From: Lycium barbarum
Lineage: Eukaryota > Streptophyta > Magnoliopsida > Solanales > Solanaceae
Assembly: GCF_019175385.1 (NCBI RefSeq)
Contig: NC_083339.1
Location: 112,887,601 to 112,951,600 of the forward strand
Length of the DNA stretch: 64,000 bases
Direction: 5' to 3'
Numbering within the stretch: the first letter of the stretch is position 1; every line of letters starts with the position of its first letter. Shown here piece by piece: positions 55,132-64,000 of this stretch. The position numbers and the translations under genes were made by a program. The notes beneath the pieces were generated by a model, which worked only from the letters and a program-made list of their open reading frames with translations, had not been told where the DNA came from and made no database searches.

Positions 55132-56439
55132 ATGAGGCTACATATTTCCAACAAAGACAGGGTGTTGGCTTGTGTTGAGGCTTGGTCGTCATTTTTTGAG
55201 CAGGTTAAGGCTAAACAGTTTGAGGATGCTAAGTTGTCTAAGATACGTAATAAGGTGTTGCGCGGTGAGGCCAAAGAGGCCGTAATTGATGAGGAAGACG
55301 TGCTGCGAATCAAAGAGAGAGTATTCGTTCCACGTGTGGGCGATTTGATCAAGACAATTCTGACAGAGGCTCATAGTTCAAGATATTCTATTCATCCTGG
55401 CGCTACTAAGATGTATCAGAATTTGAGGAAACATTACTAATGGAGTAGGATGAAGCGTGATATCGTAGAGTTTTTTGCTTAGTGTCTAAATTGCCAACAG
55501 GTGAAGTACGAGCATCAGAAACCTGGAGGCACACTTCAGAGGATGTCCATTCCTGAGTGGAAGTGGGAAAGAATAGCCATGGATTTCGTGGTGGGTCTTC
55601 CAAAGACGTTAGGGAAGTTTGACTCCATTTGGGTTATTGTTGACAAGTTGACTAAGTCTGCCCACTTTATTCTGGTGAAGATAACTTATGATGCGGAAAA
55701 ATTGGCTAAAATCTACATGCGTGAGGTGGTTAGGCTTCATGGGGTTCTTATCTCCATTGTGTCAGACCAGAGCACAACTTTCACATCCAAATTTTAGGAG
55801 TGTTTTCATGAGGAGTTGGGTACGAGGTTGGATCTTAGTATAACGTACCACCCACAGTCTAACGAGCAGTCTGAGCGGACCATTCAGGTTCTGGAAGATA
55901 TGCTCCGTGCGTGTGCAATAGACTTTGGTGGGCATTGGGAAACTTTGGCCGGATTTGCATATAACAATAGCTACCACTCGAGTATCGATATGGCTCCATT
56001 TGAGGCATTATATGGGAGGAGGTGTAGGTCTCCTATTGGATGGTTCGACGTGTTCGAGGTGAGACCTTGGGGTACCGATCTTCTGAGAGAATCCCTAAAG
56101 AGGGTGAAGGTGATTCAAGCCAAGATTATGGCGGCGCAGAGCAGGCAAAAGGAGTATGCGGACCGCAAGGTTCGAGTTCTTGAGTTTGCAGAGAGAGAAC
56201 AAGTGTTACTGAAGGTCTCACCCATGAAGGGTGTGATGAGGTTCGGAAAGAAGGGCAAGCGTAGCCCGAGCTACATTAGACCGTTTAAGATCCTCAAGCA
56301 TGTGGGGGAGGTGGCTTATAAATTGGCCTTGCCTCCGGCTTTATCAGGCGTTCATCCGGTGTTCCATGTTTCGATGTTGAAGAGGTATCACAGGGATGGT
56401 TCATACATAATCCTTTGGGATTCGATTTTATTAGATTAA
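55132..56439 (+). pseudogene. C integrase
   Basis: The zinc-binding region (HSSRYSIHPG, MYQNLRKHY, CLNCQQVK) is cut by a TAA at 55438 and a TAG at about 55,480. The catalytic core has AMDFVVGLPKT, SIVSDQSTTFTSKF followed by TAG at 55795-55797 in place of a Trp, and [16 protein letters not shown] carrying the Glu. After that the frame is open to 56437 with YADRKVRVLEFAEREQVLL and PVFHVSMLKRYH. D,D-35-E positions are recognisable, but surrounding residues are altered. Confidence 0.88.
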
Positions 56440-56442
56440 AAT

Positions 56443-56628
56443 TTGTCATATGAGGAGGAGCCCGTTGCCATCTTAGATAGGGATGTTCGTAAGTTGAGGT
56501 CCAAGGAAATAACCTCTGTGAAAGTCCACTGGAAGAATCGTCCGATGGAGGAAGTTACTTGGGAAACAGAATCTGATATGTGTAGCAAGTATCCTCAGCT
56601 TTTTGCCGAGACAGGTAATTTCTCCTAG
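56443..56628 (+). pseudogene. C chromodomain-like C-terminus
   Basis: After a stop at 56437-56439 the frame continues YEEEPVAILDRDVRKLRSKE, then VKVHWKNRPMEEVTWETESD and a stop. The VKVxW...EEVTWE pattern is the chromodomain tail of plant chromoviruses, thought to steer integration to heterochromatin. It identifies A-C as chromoviruses. Confidence 0.85.
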
Positions 56629-56680
56629 TTTACTGACCTTTGTCCTTTCGGGGACGAACGGTGTTTTAATTGGTATCTGA

Positions 56681-59078
56681 TGTAACGACCCTTCCGGTCG
56701 TTATGAAAAATATAGGATCACCCCACCAAATAGAACATTCTCAAGGGTAGAATGAGTCAGTAAGAACTCGATTTTGTAATCTTAAGAGCTGAAATTTGAT
56801 TTGCTTGTGATTGTTGTTTTATTGTATTGAGTCAGTCGGGGGGTGACGTAGGAAATTATAACTCCGTTGGGAATTTTGAGGCCCTTGGAGAATTCGTATG
56901 GTGTTTTTATGTCTGTGTACATGTTTTGTTTATGTTTGTGAGGCCTCGGATGAAATGTGGAATGAAGGGGTTGGGGGGTGGGGGTGGGGGAGGGGGGGGG
57001 GGGGGAACTGGACGAAAAGTCTAGCTCACTGCCCAAAAGGCATCGTTGCGGCGGTGGGAGTACCGCTGTAGCAGTGGGTTGACCACTTCCAGCGACCAGC
57101 CACGTTCTCTGTGGCCGCTATGGCGGGCGGTTGCTTGCTACGGCAATACCGCTATAGTGGGGTAGTGACCGCTATAGCGGTGAGCGGATTTAGGTTGGGT
57201 CCGCTATAGTGAGACCGTTGCAACGGCGTAACGACCGCCGCAGTAGTCGACGGGAAGGCAGAATCCGTGTTTTTAATGACTTAGTCTCATATTTTCATTC
57301 ATAACACCCCAACACAGTTCCCGACAAACGCTTAGGGAGAATTTTCAAGCTACGGCAACGAAAATCTTGGGAGGTAAGTTTCATGTATTCCTTCTAACCA
57401 TTCCCTATCATCGTCATGATTGTCATCACTCTTGTGGGTTTTCAATGGTAGAATTGTAATAAAAACCCTAGGAAGTTGTTAAACCTTCTAGACTTGATGG
57501 GTTATAGTTATTATCACTTATTTATCATCTAAAGGCTTGTTTTAAGTTCTTTAATCATGAATTCAGTTCGTAGAACCATAAAATAATTGAATTGAGACCT
57601 AGGGTTCTATAAAAATGGTATCTTGACCATGAAAACTGATTGAAGTGGGAATGTTCTTATAGTATCGGTATAAATTGATGATTTACGATTACTAAGGCCC
57701 TTGCTAGGTTGCTTTACACCAAGAAAATCATCTAGCCATTTGGAATGGGGTAAAGGGAAGGGTATTCTTGAATTGGTACTTGTGATTTGAATAATTGTGA
57801 CTCATTGGGCCTTCTATTTCTAGACTTTGAGCGTTCTGAGGCGGTAAGGAAAGGAAAAGTTGTAGCATAGTGACTTGCGTTGTTCCAACTCTACGTTTGA
57901 GGTAGGTTAAGGTCTACTTGAGTTAGACTTTCATTAGTTGATTGCGTGTTTTGTGAATTCTTTAGAAGAATGCAAGTCTAGTTTTTATGCATGATATTTT
58001 GTGGTTGAATTCCTATGTGAATGCGATTGAGTGATTGTGTAGGCTTCGTGCCACTATTCCTGTATGTTAAATTTGCAGCGGTTGTGCTTATGTTGAGAAG
58101 CTAATGAAATCTTCTCGGTGATATTGTGATATGAAATAGTAACTTAAGCAGTGATGATGAAAAGGTAAGAAACATTGTTCTGTAAAGAGGTATGGAAAGG
58201 CACATATGTGACATAGATTACTGGCTCGTGCTCCGAGGTCGGTTCCGGAGACAAGAGGTATATTGATATGGCCCGCGTCTGAGGTTCTTTTCGGAACGGA
58301 GGATTTATGGCTCAGGTCCGAGGGGTGGATCCGGAAAGAAGGTACATGGACACCATGGGTCCCCTGCAGGTCATGACTACTGAGCTATGACATCAGTTAG
58401 CATGTATGTACAATGATGTGGTTATTGTGATAAATTTAATTCCGTTGTGGTTTCAGTTGATTGTGATTCTTGATATCTTAATGATTGATTGTGATTATCC
58501 TTGGTTGACTTGTTATGGTTTATTGATATTCGTGTCTATTGGCTGGCTTGTTTATTTTGTTGAATTTATGAGATATGTGATACTAATCTTAGTCGGCCTA
58601 TGATATCTATCGGTACATAGTGTTTGTACTGATACTACCTTGCTGCATTCTTTGAGTGCAGATTGTGACACAGAGACTGCTACCCGCCCTCACATCGACT
58701 TTTGAGGATGTTTGCTGACTAAATTTAGGGTAAGCTTCTATCCATGCCAGGCCGCCCGAAGATTTTCTCCTTATGATGTCTTTTCTTATTCTGGACATTA
58801 TGGATAATTATGAGTCAAAATTCTTTCTTTAGACATGTTTATAGATTAGAGTCCTTGAACGATGACTTTCAAATTTTGGCAATTTTGTAATAGTTAAAAC
58901 TTCCGCACTTACTTCAGTATTTATGGCATGACTTATTTTGTTTATTTGGTGCTTGAATGAGTTATAACTGGTTGACTTGATTAATCTAAAATTGGATTTG
59001 AATGAATAGATAGCTTGTGTGTTGGTTCGCCCACTAGGAATTAGTTAGGTGCCAGTCATGGAGGGTTGGGTCGTGACA
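56681..59078 (+). repeat. C 3' LTR, complete (2.40 kb)
   Basis: Starts TGTAACGACCC and ends GGGTCGTGACA. It includes a long G-run at about 56,968-57,005, a GC-rich palindrome array at 57,045-57,245 and an AT-rich U3/R part. Its last 857 bp match the truncated 5' LTR. Confidence 0.9.
56968..57005 (+). repeat. G-rich tract (quadruplex candidate) in C LTR
   Basis: Successive G runs separated by single T or A bases, ending in a 14-15 G run. Four or more G-triplets occur well within 40 bases. Confidence 0.85.
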
Positions 59079-62000
59079 GACTGCCTTGCTCTTATAAATA
59101 CATTTTTCCATTTCTGTACTTTACTAAGTATTTAAAAGTCAGAAGGATCTCATCTACCTTCTTTGTGAATTCTGAAATGGTTAAGTGTGGATTAAAGCCT
59201 TCAAAATTGGTACATCTGTTAAAAAAATGAGAACTTGATGAGTCTGTAACCTCTCTAGTTTAATCATCAGTGTGACTTGAGTCTTATTTGGTCTTGTGTG
59301 TATACTAGCCACTTGTCCAGGCATTGTTGATATGCTCAGTGGTCCTATTTTGATTAGGTAGCCTCCAAACATCCTTTTGTTTGTCAAACCATGTAGAAGC
59401 TAAGGAAGACTAAGTTTGACCTTAAAAAGAGAAGTCTGGAACCAAGGAAAGAAGTGTTTAGGTTCTTCCTCTCTTTCTTTCTTTTGTTTTGATCCTAGAG
59501 CTTGAATATTTTTTTCCCTACACATTGTTGGACCATATTAAGTTTCCTAAGAACTGGTTATGACTAGGTTGTCTCTTAAAAGACTTGATTCAAACTTGTA
59601 AGGTTGGTGACATCTAATGTGGTGCTAAAACTAAACCTAGAACTGGCTTTAGTGAAACTATCTTTCTTTGAAATGCTTTGAAAATGTGGTTATGAGATCC
59701 TTAAATGTGCTTTGAAAATCCAGTATTTGGTCTGTTGCCTTATGAGTTTTAAACTTGAATTCTTGGTTTCATTTAAACAACTGTGTGGTTATAAAAATTT
59801 TGAAGATGAAGACTGGTGATTTATGAGATTGTTTCTGCTTTGTATGAATATTGTTTTGTTCTTCCTTGGTCCTTTTGAGTGTTCCTTAAAAGCTTGAGTT
59901 GATTCTGGACTTGGTTCGTGGATTTTGGAATTTGTCGGAGATTATGGCAACTGCTTGGGGAGTATATGGCCTTTTGAAATGAGAACTTGAGTGTGAAAGA
60001 TAGTTTTAGAAGGTCTATGTCACTTGTTGTTTGTCTTGTTCATTTATGAGAGTTTGAGTATCATTTTGAACCTTGCATATGCTGTCAATGCCTATTCTGT
60101 CAACTAATTAAAAAATCAGAAGTGTAGGGAGTTTTGGAAGCTTAATTTCCTGTTTTTAAAACTAATTATAATAGGTCTGAATTAGTACTTTTGGAACTGT
60201 TGTGTACTATTTGTGGAATTGGTTTTTATTTCATTTGTCCACGTCAAAAAGGCTCTATGATTAGTTGTTTTTGAGACATGTGTCCTCTGGATTTGAGCTT
60301 TGAGGGATTACAGTTTTGGGGAATTTCCATCACCTGGAGTTTAAGTGTACAGAAGAGTTGAAGCTAAACCAAAAAGTGTTTAAAAAAGAGGGATTAAGTG
60401 TAGGTTTTGTATTTGTGTGAAGCATTCCCTTGGCTGTTTGTTTTGATTAACCATATGACTTATGCATTTTGTTCTTTCTTCCCTGCTTGTTTGAATTATG
60501 CCATATCATGCACCATTTGCATCCCTTTGGACTTTTAGGATTTTTCTTGATGACCTCTAACTTGAATTTCCTTTGTTTGAAACTTGCATTGACAATTTTT
60601 GATCTACACTTATATCCTTAGTCTATCTATGTCATCCTGAGAATAAAAACTGAGATTAGATTACATCTGAGACCTTTTGCTAGCACTTTTGTAGGACCTA
60701 CTATTGCTAAACCATTTGTATGACTTGCATTGAACCTTGACTAGTAAAACTGAGAATCTGGACTATTTTGAACTTGTAAATTACATCATTTGGCATCTTG
60801 ATCATGCTTTGAGCTAAACTGGTTCCCTAAATTTGTAATCTAATTTCTGGGACTTCTTGTTTGGTAATCAAAGACTAAATGAACTTGACATCAATTTAAC
60901 TTGTTGATTAGTTTAAGAATACCTTTCTGAACTAGTTTAATCCACTCACTTGGCTCATTGACTCCTGATTTCTTTAAACTGGAAACTACTGTATGGCTTT
61001 TGCCTTGTCTTGATTGTGTCTTGGGCGTTGGTTTGGCTCTCCCTTTCATTCTATCCTTTCACTGTATTGCTGCTACTTGCCTGGTCACTTTGAATTCCCT
61101 CATTGGTTCTTTATTTGTGGTGTTGTTGCCTCTGCCACTTGACCCCCATAAGCCTTGCCTCATCTAACTTGTTGACTTGTAAAGTGAGACTTCCACCACA
61201 TTACCTTACTTCCTTGCAATTGGATATATTAGACTTTGTTGTCCTTCTGGAATTAACTTTTGTGATATGACTGGAGTTTGGTTAGGCCATTATGGTTCAC
61301 CTAGTTGTTCTTGGAAGTTGTTTGACTCTGCCATGGCTTTGAAAGTCATAGCTTTATTAAAATTAATGACAAAAATGTGAATTATAGTAGCCTTAAAATG
61401 AGACCTTTTGGATCTGTACTTGTGTTGACTTCTAGTGTTTGAGATGATTGAAATATAGTGATATAGAGGGCATCCAATCTTTTTTTTGGTCTCTATGTGT
61501 GTATAGTAAGTATATTGTGTATATTTGGGCTTGGACACTTAATTTAATCCTGAGAATAGCTTGGCATGGGCCAATTTCTGGGCCGTCCAGGCCTGAACAC
61601 TTCATTCATTATAGGCTTCCTTTATTAATTAATTCTAATCAACGTCATTTTTTATATCTGGGCTTGGCCCAACAGTGGTGTAATTAATTATTTTTCTTGG
61701 CCACGTAATGATTGTATTCAATTTAAATTTTTGTAATTAGTTTAGTTTATAGGTGTATTCTAATATCGTGTATGTCCTTTACCTCTTTGTCCATCCAAAA
61801 CCCGTTGGTGGGCCCAACGGCCTGCTAACGTATCTAGATTGAGTCAACCCAACTTGGAGCAAAATGGAGCATACATTGGAGTTAAGATGAACCCTATTGC
61901 ATAAACATTTTCCTTTTGGACTTGGTCGGCCCAAATTTTCTATCTCCCTTAATTATATACTTTAAATTATTATTTACACAATTATTATGTCAATGGAACC

Positions 62001-62383
62001 CTTATGAGATTGTCGTATTTTAAAGTCGCCAAAATGAATTTACTACAAAAGTCAAGACTAATTTTAGGGCGTTAATGCAAACTTGGGACTGATGTGCATA
62101 AATGGACCAAAATTGTCGATTTTTTTTTTGAAATTTGGGACTAATTTGAACATTTATGAAACCTGTGGACTTATGACATAGGGACTGATTTGGACTAATA
62201 TTCAAAACTTGTGGGACTAATTGTGACTATCTAGACTTAGACTAAAAAATAAACTTGGCCAAAACATGACCAAAAAATAGAATAAAAATTGATTATATAG
62301 AATACAATATATGGACCATAATAGTATGCCTAAAAAATTATTTTCCTAAAAAATATTTTTTTTTAACTATTTTGGGTGGACTT
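59079..62383. other. Gene-free stretch, probably decayed LTR sequence
   Basis: AT-rich with no sustained frame and no protein domain. Together with 63,674-64,000 it may be the inside of a minus-strand Tat/Ogre-like LTR, since the far side of the 62,384-63,673 insertion resembles the start of such an LTR. It does not continue the LINE cut at 37,298; minus-strand translation of its first 100 bases shows no LINE motif. Confidence 0.35.
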
Positions 62384-63673
62384 TGATACGCTCAAATTAC
62401 ACCTATTAATGGTATAACGCGGACGTTGTCAAATATAGTAACCCAACAAGGTTGGGGTCGAATCCCACAGAGAACAATATGTAGGCAATTTAGCAGATTA
62501 GGAATTATCACTAACAATAGCTAGACCGAACGCATCAATGGTGGTTTTTGATAAGGTTTTGATAAAATACGGAAATATAAATTTTAATCTAGAAAGCAAG
62601 TAAAGTGATCAATGGTAACAAGAATGGAATAAAGGAAACTACTTCTCAAGTAACGATCCAATATATTTCACGAATTATAAATAATAGCAAGTTAACGTTA
62701 TTTAGCCTCGGATAATGACTCTAAATTAACTTCTCCCGAAGATTAACTAGACTAACCAATTGAAGATCCCTCAAGCAATTAGGAGCATTAAGAACACCTG
62801 AATATGGCTACAAGTGGTATCGCCTATTCCTAGGTCAATTTCCATTAGATGAGGGTTAACGCCCCAAATTCATGTTAATTATTCTATCCCAATCCCGTTT
62901 TTCCTCTTCCGAGTTTCAAACAAAATAAATGGTTGATTCCTAGGGTTAGCTACTCCCTTGAGAAACGTTGAAGAACAAGAATAATTAAAATAACAAGAAC
63001 TTACTTGAATATAAATAATGTCGATGAATAAATAAGCACAACAAGAGTATCAATCTTAATTGTCACCAAGAAATTCCCATAAACAAGGTTTGAATAAAAG
63101 AAAGAAAATATACGTAGGAACCCTAGCCTCCAAACTTGTGTTTTATGCCAAAGATGTCTAAGAATTGTGGCTTATGAAATATTTATAGGTGAAGGAAAAA
63201 TCCCCAAACAAAATAACTCAGTCCAAAATAGAATTGCAAATACACCGATGATACGCACTGGGCGTTGCCAAGTTGATCGCTACTGCTGCTCTTCGGAATA
63301 TTGCCAGTTAAATACATTAGTGCTCTCTCGTATTTTCATCAAAACAATTTCAAACAAATTGAACCAACGATCATTGCCTCAATCATTACGTAATTATGAT
63401 GTCTCCCACTTGTCTTTGCCCTTTTTTTTTTTTTTGCTTCTTCTTTCAACTCAACGTGACCTGCTTCTTATTTTCCCATGGGCTTTACTTTCTTTTTCTT
63501 CCACTTTTTATTCAATTTTGCTCCAAATCTCTTCATCGTCACACCGCTTTATTTCTACACAATAAAATATAATATTAAGCACAAATCAATATAATTAATA
63601 CTCAAAAGACAATCAAAAGTACTAATATGTGAGACAACAATGGCTAAATATATGTAAATTTGGCCTAACATCA
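62384..63673. mobile_element. Solo LTR, 1,290 bp, with GACTT duplication
   Basis: Begins TGATACGCTC and ends GCCTAACATCA, with inverted TGAT...ATCA termini. The perfect 5-bp repeat GACTT flanks it at 62379-62383 and 63674-63678. Contains 'ggttggggtcgaatcccaca', a block common in Solanaceae repeats. No internal coding region and no second LTR copy, so a solo LTR is the simplest reading. Open frames inside (e.g. 63167-63565) are low-complexity. Confidence 0.75.
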
Positions 63674-64000
63674 GACTTACATAGAGTCCTACTTAGGCTA
63701 AGAGCCTTCGGGTATTAGCCTAAATGTTTTAGTCCAACACCCTAAACGCCCAATTTTTGGCAAAATTTTACCACTTTTGTTTCTTGAAACATGGTATATT
63801 TCGCATGAATGACTAAAAATTTTTGTTGTGGAAATATAAACCGAAACAATCTTTACCATAAACAATTCATGTCTACAAAAGCATACTATTAGAACCCGTA
63901 GGTCAACCGTATTTTACAGATCCTTAGTACCGAGGTGCCAAACACCTTTTCCGGGGGATCACCAGAACTCTTACCCATACTTTGGTTAGATTAGGATTCT
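63674..64000 (-). mobile_element. Start region of a Tat/Ogre-like LTR, minus strand, cut by window end
   Basis: Read on the minus strand the sequence contains 'agagttctggtgatccccc', 'aaaaggtgtttggcacc', 'actaaggatctgtaaa' and 'gacctacgggttct'. These follow the order of 31,240-31,340 in the solo LTR ('gtttctgatgattccc', 'gaaggtgttagacacc', 'attaaggatccgta', 'gacctatgagttcc'). The LTR would begin roughly 170 bp beyond the window. Confidence 0.6.

Larger units (their letters stand above)
50697..59078 (+). mobile_element. Chromovirus C (Ty3/gypsy), best preserved copy
   Basis: 5' LTR truncated on its left (about 50,697-51,553), primer site, gag, pol with chromodomain and a full 3' LTR (56681-59078). 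It carries fewer stops than A or B and keeps the RT catalytic pair, the zinc knuckle and a recognisable chromodomain. The right flank begins GACTG; no left flank exists to test a target duplication. Confidence 0.88.

Noticed and set aside
59079..59180. Possible continuation of the LINE after the chromovirus array
   Set aside because: Minus-strand translation gives no reverse transcriptase motif, and the AATAC flank of A does not recur at 59,079.
1..64000. tRNA or rRNA genes
   Set aside because: No cloverleaf with convincing A and B boxes and no rRNA blocks were seen on either strand by eye. A covariance-model scan would be decisive.

Overview
The window is plant nuclear DNA. Its single convincing functional gene has six exons with GT-AG introns, and the other recognisable genes are all plant repeat types. 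A short interspersed element with a TTG-rich tail, several inverted-repeat elements and long-LTR chromoviruses point to the nightshade family (Solanaceae). That assignment rests on recalled repeat families, and I cannot name the species.

Region by region. 1-13,976 is AT-rich and gene-free. It is full of small DNA elements: two families with 9-bp target duplications (Mutator-like), two Stowaway-like elements, hAT-like inverted repeats, a miniature LTR element on the minus strand (3032-4135), a TS-like SINE and a 64-bp retroposed scrap. The most elaborate is 4575-6809, a 2.2-kb foldback-rich element bounded by the perfect 9-bp duplication CAATATATG.

13,977-20,074 is the one gene that looks intact, a minus-strand splicing factor of the plant RS subfamily (RS31/RS40/RS41 type). 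The coding exons join in frame into 375 residues. Two inverted-repeat elements sit in its 5' UTR intron and a third lies close to its promoter.

20,075-22,863 holds two related pectin methylesterase pseudogene fragments that share a frameshift.

22,864-59,078 is a nest of retrotransposons. The oldest is a non-autonomous Ty3/gypsy element E1 (22,864-29,936) whose interior has lost its coding capacity. A minus-strand L1-type LINE inserted into its 3' LTR. The LINE was itself split by a 4.77-kb Tat/Ogre-like solo LTR (31,073-35,841, duplication GTAGG) and cut at 37,298 by chromovirus A. Chromoviruses A and B share one full middle LTR (LTR-internal-LTR-internal). B is broken inside its integrase and joined to the truncated 5' LTR of a third, better preserved chromovirus C (about 50,697-59,078). 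All three retain recognisable gag, protease, reverse transcriptase and RNase H remains. A and C also keep integrase and chromodomain remains. Every copy carries stops, frameshifts or lost catalytic residues, so none looks autonomous.

59,079-64,000 has no gene. It contains a 1,290-bp solo LTR with the 5-bp duplication GACTT, lying inside what is probably a minus-strand Tat/Ogre-like LTR that runs off the window.

I found no clear new enzymatic system. The most interesting items are the palindromic Mutator-like family, the shared-defect A-B chromovirus array, the coding-free E1 element, and the unusual small intron and expandable repeat in the splicing-factor gene.
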